NCBI RefSeq assembly: GCF_041146795.1
Contig: NC_135175.1
Coordinates: 22,584,575 to 22,648,574 of the forward strand
Source of the DNA: Maylandia zebra
Lineage: Eukaryota > Chordata > Actinopteri > Cichliformes > Cichlidae
Reading direction: 5' to 3'
Length of the DNA stretch: 64,000 bases
Position 1 is the first letter of the stretch, and every line of letters starts with the position of its first letter. The notes beneath the pieces were generated by a model that saw nothing but the letters and a program-made list of their open reading frames with translations, was not told the DNA's origin and searched no databases. Below are positions 14,321 through 27,272 of the stretch, one piece after another. The position numbers and the translations under genes were made by a program.

Positions 14321-14469
14321 GAAAAATGTTACATTAAAAAGAAGAGGAGAACGACGGCTGGGGTTAAGTGATGTAAGGTAAAAACTGATGATGTGATAGA
14401 AGCTGTGATTAATCATATGAGGCCAGTTTCGCTAGCTACACACAGGCCTGATTACTCCCAGATCTGTTA

Positions 14470-15480
14470 AATCAAGAAATCACTTAAATAGCACCTATGT
14501 GACAAAGTGATGTAAGCTAAAAGATCTCTAATAGCAACACATCAAGCCACAGTCTAAAGAAACAGATCAGAAAGAAAATAATTGACATCTGTCAAAGGAA
14601 TAATTATTCATATTTAGGGGTTTGTGATTACAGTGTACCAGAGTGAGAACATTATCCACAAATGGAGAAAATTTGAAACACTGATGAAACTTCCCAGGAG
14701 TGGCCGGTTTATCCAAATTACTCGATGACGCCTCCAGGAGGTCACAAAAGAACCCAGAACAGCATCTAAAGAAATGCAAGCCTCACTTTCCTTAGTTAAG
14801 GACTTTTTAAAAAATATTCCGTGGACTGATGAGAAACTTGACTCCCTTTACATCTGCTGTAAAACTAGCACAACATTTCATAAAAACAACATCAAGCCAA
14901 CAGTTAAACATGGTAGCGGTAGTGTGATGGTTTGGGGCTGCTTTGTTGCGTCAGTACATGAACAAGTTGGTATGACTGATGCAACCACGAATTCAGCTCT
15001 CTACCAGCAACTCCTGAAGGAGAGTCCAGCCATCAGTTTGTGCCCTGAAGCCCAAGCGCACTTGCAGCAGGACAATGTTGGGAAACGCACCAGCAAGTCC
15101 ACCTCTGAATGGATTCAAAGGGTTTTGGAGTGGCATAGATAAAGTCAAGATTTAAATCAGATCGAGGTGCTTGGGCATGAACTTAACAAGCCGTTCATGC
15201 TCGAAAAACTCTCCAAATTAAAACAATTCTGCAAAGAAGAGTGGGCCAAAAATTCCTTTACAGTGATGTGAAAAACTCAATGCCAGTTATCACAAATGCT
15301 TGATTGTAGTTCTTGCTGCCAAGAGCAACATAACCAGTTATTAGATTTAGGGGACAATTATTTTTTTTCACATAGGGTCAAGTAGGTTTGGATAGTTTCT
15401 TTCTCTCGACAAATGAAATCATCATTTAAAAATTGCACGTTGTGTTTACTCAGGTTATCGTTATATTAGACCCTTTAGAT
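14470..15480 (+). mobile_element. Tc1-like transposon relic with internal deletion
   Basis: The order of recognisable segments follows a common fish Tc1 element. They are the 5' AAGCTAAAAGATCTC leader (14515), the transposase N-terminal region with CCCAGGAGTGGCCGG (14692), then PWTDEKLD and KHGSGSVMVWGCF (about 14818-14945), QQDNVGKRTSKSTSEW (about 15066) and the GGGGACAATTATTTTTTTTCACAT tail (about 15350). The catalytic-core region between the DNA-binding part and the WTDE segment has been lost, joining 14800 directly to 14815. Stops interrupt the remainder, so it is inactive. Ends are approximate because no terminal repeats were identified. Confidence 0.88.
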
Positions 15481-16697
15481 TTATTAGGTGACAAAGAGAG
15501 AAAAATCTGTAATAGGATATGCTACCAGCGTATATCAGGTGAGACAACAAATACATTCACGTCCAGATTTTTCTTTATGACAGTTTCAAACCACAGCATC
15601 TGTGTCACACTGAGGCACAAAGCAGCCTCCACTGCACTGTAGAAAATACAAAGACTAAGCTGAAATTCGAGAAGCAAAAACAAGATGAGCAGTCATCTGA
15701 GAGGGAGAAACTGAAGCACAGTCAAGACAAACATTGACAAAGAGATGGATTATGGAAGAACGGCTGCCAAGACACAATCTGTACAACCATTCGCAGAGCT
15801 GTAATGCTCTGATGAGAATCTCCTGTCTTTTGTGTTATTGCACTGCATTCTTAGTAAAAGGCTTTAGTATAGCACACTAAAAAAAAAAGCAAAAGCACAC
15901 ATACACACACAAATGCACAGAAGGCTATTTCAAAATGTCCCGAGCAGTAATGCCAGGCTATTAGAGTTAACTGCTGACCTGCAGGAACAAGAATCGACAG
16001 CCATCTCCCTCCCTGCATCTCTTTAAGCCCCCAGTCTACTGATGGTGCTGCTGGTGCACTGTTTTGTGCAGTCGTATATATGTAGATGATTGCAGGTGGT
16101 AGGTTGTTATATCAAGATTTTCACCATTTGGCTTTAAGAAAGTCTGACAGTTTTAGGCTTAAAAGCAGCAAATGCATGCACACTCTGAAATAACACTCTC
16201 ATTGCGAGACGAAGTGGCTCATGGGGACTGTGTCGGGCTGTTGTTGAGTCACTGTATTTCAGCTCAGAGTGAACAAGCAGCCAGTCGGCCTCTCCTCCCT
16301 GCCCTGTCGCAGCAAAGTGGGGTCCACACACCTTGACAGGATAATAACAGCAGCCGCGCATGATATCGAGCATAATTGCGTCGCTGTTTGTCATTTATCA
16401 AAGGTTTACCCAGCTGACATTTTCCCAGTGTGATGTGGAAGATGAGGCTGATTTTGATGAAACTGTTTGAAAGGTCATGTTCAGAACTAAACCGTGTTAC
16501 GGGACTGACTGTCACCTTCCCTGCTAAGCTGCATGCAGCATTAGACTATTCAAACGGGATTGGAGATTTTCTCCAATACCTTTGTTCTATTCTTATAGAG
16601 CAAAAGCATCTGAGAATTCTTCTTCTTATTGGAAATTCTTATTATTATTGCACAGTGAGTCAGGATTTCACTGTACTTCTATTTTAATTCACTCTAG

Positions 16698-16743
16698 AGT
16701 GGGGGTGGATCCAGATGAAAACCAGGAGGACCGCATTTTTGAG
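16698..16743 (+). CDS. slc9a9: slc9a9 internal exon (start of C-terminal tail), partial gene
   Basis: This 46-nt exon encodes R(split codon)-VGVDPDENQEDRIFE. It aligns with the RVGVDLDEN segment that follows the last transmembrane helix of human SLC9A9 (NHE9), an electroneutral Na+(K+)/H+ exchanger of recycling endosomes. The acceptor is TTCACTCTAG|A and the donor is GAG|GTAAGC. The first base completes a codon begun in an exon outside the window, and the exon ends on a codon boundary. The residues downstream of DEN differ from the mammalian protein, as expected for this poorly conserved tail. The exchanger core and its membrane segments are not in the window. Confidence 0.82.
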
Positions 16744-18148
16744 GTAAGCGCAGTTGTTTCTACTATAGATAAATCTTTTTTCTAAATTCACTATATTTAT
16801 TCATCCTCTTGTTTTTCTTTCTGGGATCAAATTTTGCCTTTTTTAATAGAAATGTTTATCAGCTTCCTTCTTTATGCACCACATATTATGTGACTGTCAA
16901 ATAACTGGATTCGGCTAAATATTCCAAATTGATCCTTTTTTTAATCGGTGCTTTCTAAATCCTTCTCAGCACAATTTGCATTGATGTGCAGGCATCGCTT
17001 CTCCAATCCCATTTAGAGGATTGTATATTAGTGCCACTGTTTATCGATGGGTTACGGCAAGTTAATTGTCATTCCGTGTGCTTTAACATGCTGAAGCTTG
17101 AACATCATTGCAGTCTGTTTACGAATGTATCTGATTTGTTTCAGGAGTGCACATTAAGCTTAAGAAAATAATGCTTCCAAGAATATGCTCAACACCAAAA
17201 AAAACAAGTATTGGCCCAACAGCTTCTAATATTGACTGTCACACAGTCACTTACATTTCACTGTGTTACAAGAAGTGATTCTGCCTACATACGCATTGTG
17301 TCGCACTGGAAGCAGCAAGCTTCGCTGAACATGTGAGAGAGGGCAGTCACATGACTATAAAACTTCGAGCGGTTTTGTGGTCAACACATTCTTCTTTCAC
17401 ACTATTTCTTATTTAAATATTGAGAACTGTACATTATAGGGATTTACTAATATGTATAATTTCTGCAAATATTGTACTTGCAGCATATCCTTCCATCCTC
17501 TCCTACTGACACATAATGGGCGTCCAGCCTTTAATCTTGGGTCTGCTGTTTATTTTAAGACCACATGGCATTAAAGTGAAGAACACTTCAAGAGGAAATG
17601 CAGTTTCGCTTTCGCTTTGAGTGATGGTCTGCGCAATATCCAGAACAGAGCACAACAGAGGCCCTCTGAGTGTGGCCTTTTGTTGTGCATACACCCACCC
17701 TGCCATCGCTGCTTCCCAGCAGCTCACCATTCACTCTCTTATTTGAACCGACGATTATCTGCACGCTATGAATGGGACAAGGTCTGGGCATCTCTCTGGT
17801 ATCAAGCGGCCAAATAGATAGTGTGGCCAAGTAAAGCTGGAGGAGGATCCCAGTGGGGAGACGAGCTTTTTTATTTCTTTTTTTATGGAAACAGTTGAAT
17901 GCATGCAAGACCAGAGCAGTTGTTCTTACTGTAATGAGGAGGGATCTCTATTGGTAGTTCAGTTTTTGGGAATAGGATTTTCCCTTTATTAGGTCTGACC
18001 CTCTTGTTCAAGCTGTGGTCATGTGATATGGCCCTGCTGACCATGCACAGGTGCAGGTTTTCGGCATTTCCATCAAGCACCGTATACAGCCCACGGCAGA
18101 CGGGCTTTGTTTGTCGGCGAGTAACATTGGTTCTCTTCTGGTTTACAG
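16744..18148 (+). other. slc9a9: slc9a9 intron
   Basis: A 1.4-kb intron bounded by GTAAGC and TGGTTTACAG. No RNA gene, transposon or further exon was recognised inside it. The open frames around 17500-17900 are overlapping on both strands, without family resemblance. Confidence 0.7.
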
Positions 18149-18204
18149 ATTGCTACAGAGAGGCTAGACACAACACAGGGCCTGTGGCACTCTCTCGACT
18201 ACAA
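18149..18204 (+). CDS. slc9a9: slc9a9 internal exon (tail, before YLKP), partial gene
   Basis: A 56-nt exon with acceptor TTCTGGTTTACAG|ATT and donor TACAA|GTATCC. It encodes IATERLDTTQGLWHSLDY plus the first two bases of a Lys codon. It fits the reading phase of both neighbours: it starts on a codon boundary and leaves AA, which the first A of the exon at 25557 completes to Lys. The segment occupies the place of mammalian ARLFRMWYSFDHK, of which only W-S-D-K are clearly kept. Assignment therefore rests mainly on position and phase. An additional or alternative small exon nearby is possible, because the mammalian tail is about ten residues longer here. Confidence 0.7.
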
Positions 18205-21200
18205 GTATCCTTTCACTGCTTTTTTCTCCAAAGCACTCTCACATCTGCTTGCACTCACAATAATTAACGCAGCGCTCTGTGGAGCCCTACTGTTCTGTGA
18301 GTATCAGAAAAAAATAGTGCTTCATTACATAGACTTTGAAGAAAGACCCTTATCTATCAGGACAAACAGAAAGTTCAGAAAGAACGTGTGTGGCCTGCTA
18401 GCAAACATACACTGTGTATGACCTCCTTTGTGCAGCTATATTAGGACCATTTGCACACATGCTCTCATTGTAGTTTCCCTGATATAAACGATTCTTTAGG
18501 ATGCATTTATCTAAGAGGCTCCTCATTTTCAAGTCAACTTTGAAACACGATTATCCATGTGACTTCTCTCATGTGACAGTTCTCAGCAATCACGTCTTAT
18601 GAATATCGTGACTATTAAAAGAGTACTCCAACAATGCACTCCTTTTCCAGATAGAAAAGCAGCAAATATTATATTATATCTAAAATCTAATATTTAAATT
18701 ATTTATAATTCATTTCTGTGGACCAAAACTCCACAGTCTTTGCTCCGTGCAAGAATACATTTTGTACATTCCTTTGCCGTTATTAGATAAATTCACAGGT
18801 TGCATTCAGAAATTTACTCCATTGTTCACCTTTATTTTATTTTGCAACAATCTGGAAAATATATATATTTGCATTTGGTAAAGGTTGATGTTCTTGTCTG
18901 TAGCAACAATAAATAAAGGGCCAGTCAGCTATAGTGACTGTCTGAGGATAACAAAATCTGGCCAGGACCTCTAAAGTCCATTTCCAAAGCAAACAGTTTG
19001 CTTCTCTGTCAGTCTTTATTCTAAACAAAGTTAAGGGTTTACTAGCTGCAAACTTATTCTGTGGGAATGGTGTTGAACTTCCCTCCCCAACTGCACAATA
19101 GTATGTGTTATTTCCCAAAGTGCTTAACTATTGCCGCCTCTGTTGGTGTTAACAACGTGTTAAGATGGTCTTGTAAGCAGAGAGTGTAGTTGGAGAAGGA
19201 AAACAGTTGTACTCTTTGCAGGAAGATTTCACGAGGATTGCATTAAGTTTAAGCTAATTGAATTTTGCTCCCTAATGACTTCATGACCTGGTGCTTGGTA
19301 AGGAGCACATCATCTTACTTTATGGGCTTTATCTCTTCTGCAAAACAGTGCAATGTTGGATTGATGGCATCATCATTAAGAATAGTCATTTAATGCGTAA
19401 TTGAGGTTTTGTTTGTTTTTGGGGGGGTTTGTGCTTTTTAATTGAATGAGAGTGCAGAAATGGCATTATCCCGGCTACGTAGCTGACCTTTGATAATGAA
19501 ACAAATCAGGCTACAAGGTTAATATTATTTTGGCAGCATGCAAAATATATTTAAATACATTTTTTTATACCGGCACCCATGACAATGAATGGGTGAGTGT
19601 GTTCAAACATGACTGATAGTTTAATACAGAGTTTTTTCCCTTCTTCTCTTTGATGTAACTTACATTAAAGCAGGAAGAGTTATAAATAACATAAGTAACT
19701 CCTAAACACTCAAAAGGGTTATATAATTATCTATTTAAATTTTATAGGGATATCTAAGAATATGAAATAAATGTTTCTCAAAAGTTTGTCTCTTCTTTAC
19801 TGATCTCACAGAAAGAGATCAAAAAGGAAAGGAAGGTCCCTGTGTCCCTCCTTTCCTGAAAAGTCATGGTCCGCTCATAACTATTAAAATAAGTAGTATA
19901 AAGTGTGTGTGTAGTCTGTGTTCTTGTTACGTCTTGAGACACATTGAAACAGTAGCCTGAGACTGTGAGGTATTAAATATGTTACTCATGAACAGTGAGA
20001 GCTGGTATGTGTAGTTCTGAAACCAGATACGACGAGAGAGGGTAGATCTGACTGTAAAACTGTATATTGGCTAACAGTAACAAGCTACACCCTGAGATTA
20101 GATTAAACAAACATGTTTAACTATGTATGGCCTAAAATTAGTAATTATTTTTGCAGTAAAATAACCGTTTTCTAACAATTGAAATGAAAATATCACATAT
20201 TTATTTAAAATTATATTAAAAGAATATTAAATTGAAATAAAAGGGACCTGTCGTTTGAAGGTGTACAAATTAAATTCTTACCACCAAACACCACATTGCT
20301 GATCCAGCCGATGGATCAAGGCATTATTCTCACATTTAAGGTGCTTTATATGTAAAACACCCTGCACCACCTGCCTTTGGATGTACATAAAATAATAAAA
20401 TAAACATGCTTTCTAATTGATGCTTTTTCACCTATCACAGGGGTCCTGGAACGTAACCCTCACGATAATAGAGGGAATAATTATTTTATACTGCCCAGGG
20501 TTTTTTTGAAAAACTGATCATTTTTGGATAAGGGGATAGAGTGCTAAGTTATCAGCTAATGCTAACAGGTTTTGTTAGCAAGGCACATTAATATAATACT
20601 GCAGTCTATGGAAAAAGAGCTAATGCTAGAATTTCAATCACCAAAAAGAGAGCTCAAACTTTGTGCATATGCCACTGATAACATTAACAATGTAGGAAGT
20701 CCTGACTGATCTATCAAATGTTGCTGATATTACAGCAATATTTTTATGTATAAGTATGTAATATCAATATTATGATATTACATATCTTTTTTTTTTATCT
20801 GATAAACAAAAATTTAAAAACTAAAGAAGAGATGCGAGAAACACCCTTCAGCCATGTTGTCTGTCGGTCTTGCATAGATTGCTCAGCAGATTTTGAAAAA
20901 ATTATGCAATTTCGCAGCAGCACACATTTAGCAGATGTTTAAACCCTCAAGTATTGGTCTTAAAATTCCTTTACTGGTTGAGCTCTGACTAAATTCATTT
21001 CATGTAAACAAGTGTAAATGGGGTCATTTTTGCTAACATTTCAATAAGTCTGTCTTAAGTTTTAGTCTTGGAAAATCATTTCAAAGGAGTTCATTGTGAC
21101 ATATTTTACTCTGAGAACTGTTTTTAACAGGCAGTATTGGTTTATATTTCAGACAGATTAGAAACCATAAAGTTTGTAAAGGTTGTCATTAAATTCAAAT

Positions 21201-24200
21201 ACATGTAGCGTTCAGGCTACTAAACCACAAAACACAAGCAAGGTGGATGTGGTTGAGTGTACTGAGAAATTCTCTGATCTGATTAGGACATATTTCCGTT
21301 TTGTTTACGTGAAACGGTTTCTTCTTTCTAGTTTTGCAGCTTCCATTTAAATGTTTAAGACATATTTAGATGTTAAATATTGACTTGAGAATGAGCAGTG
21401 GGTTAATTTGATAAAGAATTATATTCACTGACCAAATTTTAAATAATAGTAATCTACTGTCTCTGTCTTATGCAATAGCTTCACCAGTAGCCTTGTGACA
21501 GACAGACTGTTCTTCACTATTTTTAAAGAGCCAGCTAGCCAGTCCCTACATGTGCTAGCATGCTAACATTTGTATGATATGTCTGCTGGTTGCAACACAC
21601 GATTAAAAGCCAAAAAACAGCACGAACTGTACTCCTGCCATGGCTATATTTAAAGCTTATAATATTGGGTTAACTTGCACATTTTAACAGACTGTGTGTT
21701 TTTACCAGACCTCGTGTATATATCATGGGTTTTTGGAATCATGTAAAGCATGCAAATATGACAGCGGGCGAGAAAAGAGGAGATGAGAGAAGCAGGATGA
21801 AAGGCCCGACCAATGTATCCTATTGATGAGGAGGAAAAACATATTCTGAAGGTGCTTTGAAGTGGACCAGGTGAGAGGAGCCTCAGCCGGAATCCTGCTG
21901 CCAGGTAATTGAGCCTCAACTTGGCTCACCATCTGCATCATTGAGGCACACTGCTGCTTCCTTAACTGTTTCCCCGTCAGCCTGGCTTTAGGGTTCATAA
22001 GGACAAGCACTCATTCTGGGGGACATCAAAGCCTGTTTGATCTTTCCAGCTGAATTGGTTTGCATACTGTGGCGTTAGCCCAGCAACCACGTTTTTGTTT
22101 TGGATCTGGAATCCCAGAAGCCACCCATGTCTTCTCCCGTGTTAAAGAAGTACAATGCCGTTAATTACATGGGTGTTCTGTGGCTTGAAAATCAAGTCTA
22201 GGCATGTTACCCATATTTTTAGCATTACAAGGCTAAACAATACCATACAACAAAGAAGCACCAAGTAGAGCATAGTGGCACCCACTGTAAATATCTCCTC
22301 CTTACATTTTGATGTTATGTAAGAAGTGTATACATATTCATTATTCAATGCAATCAAAGTCTGCAACCATGGAAATTCCCATGTCTTTAGGAGAATAAGC
22401 AGTACTGAGAACAGTGGGTGTATCAGTGGAAGGGGCTAACAAAAGGCCATGCATCTCATGGCCTTTAATGAAGGAGGCCAATTCAACTCAGTCCTCTGAG
22501 CTACAAATGTACAGTAATTGTACTGTCAGTAAGGTATATTTTGACGTTTCACACTCCTGTGTGCTTTTGTACTCTCTGTTGTAGATGCTGCTGTCTAACA
22601 AAGTTATCTCTTCCAGGCTGGATGAGACACTGACAGATAAACTTAGGGATATGTTATCAACTCAGTTTAAAAAGAAAAAACACAAAGCACAAACTGCCAA
22701 GGCAGCTCATCCTCTTTCTCTTGACAATATTTTCTTTAAAGATAAAACAAAAATAAAAAACTTTTCATGACAGCTTGACCCTATTTGACCTTGAAGAAGA
22801 GGTCAGAGGTCCAAAGTAATACACATATTGAATTCCCTATATGCCTATATGTTCTCAATGCAAACAATGGTGGTAAGAAACATAGTTTTAAATAGCTCTA
22901 TATAACATTATCATCACTTTGGAATTCAGATCGAGGTCAGAGGTTAAATGTGACATGATATTTTACATTTTTATACAGTATTTCTATGTCGACAGTACAC
23001 ACCACACTTGTGAGATACTTCCTAATTTATAAGCCTTTTTGTCATTTTTCTACCTATGAATGAATGAATAAATAAATAAATAAATAAATAAGTGGGCTTT
23101 GAAGTACTTGGTGGATGTACATGAAATGGATGTACATGAAATTTTAATGGATTGTTAACTGGACCCCACTCTTCACCCCTACAAAGTTTTATCAGAATAC
23201 TGTGCATTGGTGTTGAGAGTGTGATGAGTTAGGGTAACTGCAACTTCTGTCTGTTTTCTTGTTTCCTCACTAGTTGTACCACTGGACGTTTTTGTTTATT
23301 AATTGATTCGCATTTCATGTGTAATCATTAAGGCTGCCTGTAACAGCGCTTGTATTGGACATTTCCGACTACAGCGTTTGCTTAAATGTTAAAATACTGG
23401 TAAAACAATGGGAAAGTTTGTCACACAAGTTATAAACAGGCTATTTACAACCAATTTCTTAAATAGCATAAGTAACTTACGTTAGATAAAAACAGTGTGT
23501 TGTTGTTGGAGACGTTTTGCGTGCTATGTTCTAGACCATTTCTTAGAATGACTTGCTGAAATCTGTGTTGGTTTCCTGGCAAACATAGCATGAAAAGATT
23601 TCATGAAGCCCCTGAAAAGCAGCAAGCGTTTAACCAAACCACACTAACCTGCTTTGTAGTTTCTGAACTCTAGTAGCTGATCACATGTATTATAACTCTA
23701 ATACTTGCCCTAACTCATGAAAGGTCAGTAAAAGGTTACCTGCGGGTTGTGCAGCGTGGGACTTGTGCTTGCTGTGATGGTGGCTGAAGCAGCAGTTGGT
23801 CTTCTACCCCCACATAACTACTCAGCATCTTTTCACACACACACACACACACGCACACACATATAATCTGACACCATTGTGTAGCAGAAAGCAGAACCAG
23901 CAGTTATAATTACCATCACTGTCGAGTATCATGCCAGCATGGAACAGGAGGACGCAGTGCCAACAGGAAGACAACTCACTCAGGCACATCCCAAGGAAGA
24001 CATTATTCTCTCCTTTTCTCCCTCCTTAGACCCCTCCCCCCTTTTCCCCTTGTTTCTCATTTGAGACATTTTATGAATAAATCCTGTTAGCTGCCAGAAT
24101 GGTGCTTATAATTCCAACCTCTTGCACATTTTCAACAACAGAACCTGAATGGTGAGAGCTGGTACCAATTTCCATATTAGATTATTTTCCACTTACCCTT

Positions 24201-25344
24201 GTTCTTTTGTACGCATGCCAGAGGACTGTGCACTTGTGTGCCACATTAGTCCCACATTACTCATAAAAGGCAGTGAGGTACAAAGGTTGACACTGATGGC
24301 ACTGGTAAAATAGGAATTTGTCCGTTTTTTTTGTTGTTTTTTTTCCCCTCCAAAGCAAAAATTGAGGAAAGTATGACCCCTTGCAGAAAGGTGATTATAA
24401 ATTAGATGCTAGCAGGGGGCTCCGAAATGTCACAAACATACTCACCTCCACTTTTCAGACCAGAGCTTATAAATATGCCACTGTTATTGTTTAGTAACCA
24501 CCTGCCACCTGCACCGCTTCGCTTCCACCGTCTCCTCTCAACGCTGATCGAAAATCAAAATGCACATATCTGCACTTTATCACATTTATAAGGCATTCGT
24601 GACCTTGCCTCTAGTTTCAATCAAATGCAAGGCTGACCCAGTTTGCTGAAACTAGATAACGACCCATTTGCTACCTTTCCTTTTTTTTTTTCTTGAGCAA
24701 ATTATTTTTATCTCGATTTTGGCTCTCATGCAACATCCCCTCCTGGAAAATCTCTCTGTGTTGCATGGGAGCTTTTATTCCTTAAGACAACAACTCAGCT
24801 GACAAAAGCTATGTATATTAAATATGCTAACAGCTTAAGAATCTGGAACAAAAATAGCTCAAGTACCTAAAGCTTGAATGACTAATATCCCAGCTCTCTG
24901 CAGTGTGCCATCTTCAAAACGGAAGGCCAACTGCACTGAATGCCAGTAAGCTGACAGTGACCTCATAAGGGAAATAATACACTTTCATAATGTTTTTTTT
25001 ATTGCTTTGAGCACAAGGGGACTATGATTTATTACACTTTTAGATTTGCATCTCTCATTTCTGTCTTCATATATAAACAACTGGAAGTCTGATGGCTTAG
25101 ATCTAAAACAATTTGCAGTCACACGCTCAGTGATTATGTTTATGATAAACTGCAGGGATTCACTTTAACCACTTCTTTCTAACAAAGAGTTGGGCTTTCC
25201 CTCGAGCATCAGCTGCTAAAATAGGAAACAGACCATACCAGTTAACGCTTTACTGGAGTGCAACACCAGTAACATGTAAATTCCCTGACCTTTTATCCTG
25301 CACAGGTAAAACACCGTATCTGGTTACTGTCCTACTCATTCTTT

Positions 25345-25406
<62 letters not shown>

Positions 25407-25556
25407 CTGATATGTGCTTTAGTGTTGTTAGCTATTATTGTTATGACTGTGGAGCTGGAGGACAGGCTAGACTACAACCGACCATTTCACCTTATCTTGT
25501 GTTTACAGTCACTGACACGTACACACGTTTTGAACAGTCCTTTAACAATGTCACAG
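18205..25556 (+). other. slc9a9: slc9a9 intron
   Basis: A 7.35-kb intron with no exon recognised. It contains a 10-bp hairpin at 22442-22466 (AAAGGCCATG / CATGGCCTTT, 5-nt loop), a (GAAT/AAAT)n run at 23057-23091, a short CA run near 23830-23862 and the (AT)n run described separately. The open frames at 21650-22010 and 22585-22770 have no recognisable family. Confidence 0.65.
25348..25403. repeat. (AT)n microsatellite
   Basis: A pure AT run of about 56 bp, located 150 bp upstream of an slc9a9 splice acceptor. Confidence 0.98.
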
Positions 25557-25662
25557 ATATCTAAAGCCAATGCTGACTCATTGTGGCCCCCCGCTGACTG
25601 AGTCACTGCCACAGTGTTGTGGTGTATTTGCCAGAGTCTTCAGTAGCCCCCGTGTGCAGGAG
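25557..25662 (+). CDS. slc9a9: slc9a9 penultimate coding exon (YLKP..GPPLT segment)
   Basis: The 106-nt exon encodes 35 residues after completing a Lys codon. It begins [20 protein letters not shown] and continues [15 protein letters not shown]. This matches the most conserved block of the cytoplasmic tail of NHE6/NHE9 (YLKPILTHSGPPLTTTLP), which makes the gene identification secure. The acceptor is ACAATGTCACAG|A and the donor CAGGAG|GTAAGA. It ends on a codon boundary and is separated from the last exon by an intron of only 77 bp, a size common in teleosts. Confidence 0.95.
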
Positions 25663-25739
25663 GTAAGACTTTTTTTCTGTGTTTACAACATGCCAGAAAT
25701 ATTGAGGAACATATGAGTTATTTGCCACTCACAATTCAG

Positions 25740-25937
25740 GATGATGAAGAAGAAGAGCTGTGTGAGATAGAAGCAGGAAAAAACACCCTGGATTTGGGGG
25801 AAACGGAGAGCCAGCAGGGATCGTCCGAAAGCGATTCTGCATCCGAGCACCAAGAGGACCTGCTGGACGGAGATCTGGGCCTCGGCACTGCTCCAGCTCA
25901 ACCGAGGGAGGCAAGCGGCTCCAGTACTCAGCTCTAA
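25740..25937 (+). CDS. slc9a9: slc9a9 last coding exon (C-terminus)
   Basis: This exon encodes 65 residues to a TAA at 25935-25937. It starts DDEEEELCEIEAGKNTLDLG, a very acidic stretch, then a Ser/Glu-rich linker, and ends near the C-terminus with LLDGDLGLGT. The GDLGLG motif is shared with the end of human NHE9, which carries the same six residues about 20 positions before its C-terminus. The acceptor is CACTCACAATTCAG|GATGATGAA. A Met upstream of the exon would open the frame further (25713), but it lies in the 77-bp intron and is not expected to be used. The protein region is cytosolic and probably regulates trafficking or stability of the exchanger. Confidence 0.94.
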   Translation, partial: DDEEEELCEIEAGKNTLDLGETESQQGSSESDSASEHQEDLLDGDLGLGTAPAQPREASGSSTQL

Positions 25938-26263
25938 CCTCGTCTTATCAGCTATTGCTCCCTGATGTCAAAACCCCCACCTCCCACAGTGAATGGAGGT
26001 CACTGGTCAGGACATCTGCCAACAGCTGACTGAGAGTTAGAGTTTCAATGGTTCCCAAAAGGTCATGCACTCCCCCTGTGCTGAAATGCACGCAAAGACA
26101 CACAGTCACACAGGAAGGGAGAAAAACAATTACAAAGGCCACCGCTCTTCCTGTTGCAACGCTGATGATTTCCTTGTCTCAAACTGGGGAAGTTAGAAAC
26201 TGAAATAGAAATGTTAAGTGTGCCTTTCACCTTTGTCATAAAGCAGTCATAAAAATAAATAAA
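25938..26263 (+). other. slc9a9: slc9a9 3' UTR (putative)
   Basis: Untranslated sequence between the slc9a9 stop codon and the first overlapping AATAAA pair at 26254-26263. No conserved structure was recognised. Confidence 0.55.
26254..26263 (+). terminator. slc9a9: Candidate slc9a9 polyadenylation signals (overlapping AATAAA)
   Basis: Two overlapping AATAAA hexamers (26254-26259 and 26258-26263) lie about 320 bp after the stop codon. A further AATAAA at 26828-26833 is an alternative distal site. Confidence 0.5.
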
Positions 26264-27129
26264 GGTAATATGTTAAGTCACAGATTCATTATAAGTGCGG
26301 CAGCTACATGATACACGGTTACGTAATGCCCGAGTTTCAAGCTTTAGGGAGAATTACTCATCACTGTACTCTGTGATTGAACACTGCAGTATTTCCCTTA
26401 ATCAGCTGAAATGGTATTTTCTTGCCAACTTTGCTTAGCTCTTCCCCAGCCCCTTATTAAACTTTTATTGCACTGTTTTCTGCTGCAATCCTTTTAACTG
26501 ATTCAAATGTATTCTGCTAAATTTATTACCACCCCCACCACCCCATCTCCCTCCATGTCTTCCTTAGCATTCTTTGCTGTGCAAGAATGTATCCAAATGG
26601 TTAAAAGTACTAACAGCTTTCAGGGGGGAAAAAAGATTATTTGCATGTGAAGTTTCGCTCCAACTGCTTTAATTAAAGATTGCACTTTGCTGCTTTCTAT
26701 GTGCATCACTGTAAATCTCAGGGCCCCATCTTTTTCCCCCTTGAGTCAAACAGGGGTGTTGTTTACTGCACAAATACGATTTGTGAAGGTTAGGCTGTAC
26801 GAATATGCAGATGGTTCGCCGTGTATTAATAAAGCCATTGTCCTTGAAGCGGGGGCTTTTCGTTTTATGTTGTGAATGCATGGGCGCGTCTCTGGAATGT
26901 GTCTGTTAAAGTATACATTGCGTTCCTCTTTGTATGCACTCAAATTTAAATTTCTGAGCTTTTTCCAAGCAAGAGATGATGATTAACAGCTTTCCACCAT
27001 TATTAGGCCTGTTTCTTAAAGCTGCAGCTTACTATCAAAGTAAACAAATACTTTCTGAAACACAATTGCTAGTTTTTATGTCATTTGGCCAGAGGGGCCG
27101 ATGGCGCGATATGGCAGCCTCGTTTCTGT

Positions 27130-27272
27130 CAGTCTGCCCCAGGGCAGCTGTGGCTACAACTGTAGCTTGCCTCCACCAGTGTGTGAATGTGACAGTGAAT
27201 GAATAGTGGAATTGTACAGCGCTTTGAGGGCCCCGAAAAGCGCTATATAAATGCAATCCATTATTATTATTA
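27130..27272 (+). repeat. L2-like LINE/SINE 3'-end fragment
   Basis: The text GGCAGCTGTGGCTACAACTG, then CACCAGTGTGTGAATGTG, then TACAGCGCTTTGAGG and CGCTATATAAATGCAATCCA, ending in (TTA)n, is the recognisable tail of a fish L2-related element. It is a fragment without coding capacity. Confidence 0.75.

Noticed and set aside
22585..22770. Short plus-strand frame preceded by TTGTAG as an extra slc9a9 exon
   Set aside because: Its Lys-rich translation has no similarity to the NHE9 tail, and the phase chain from 18204 to 25557 is already complete without it.
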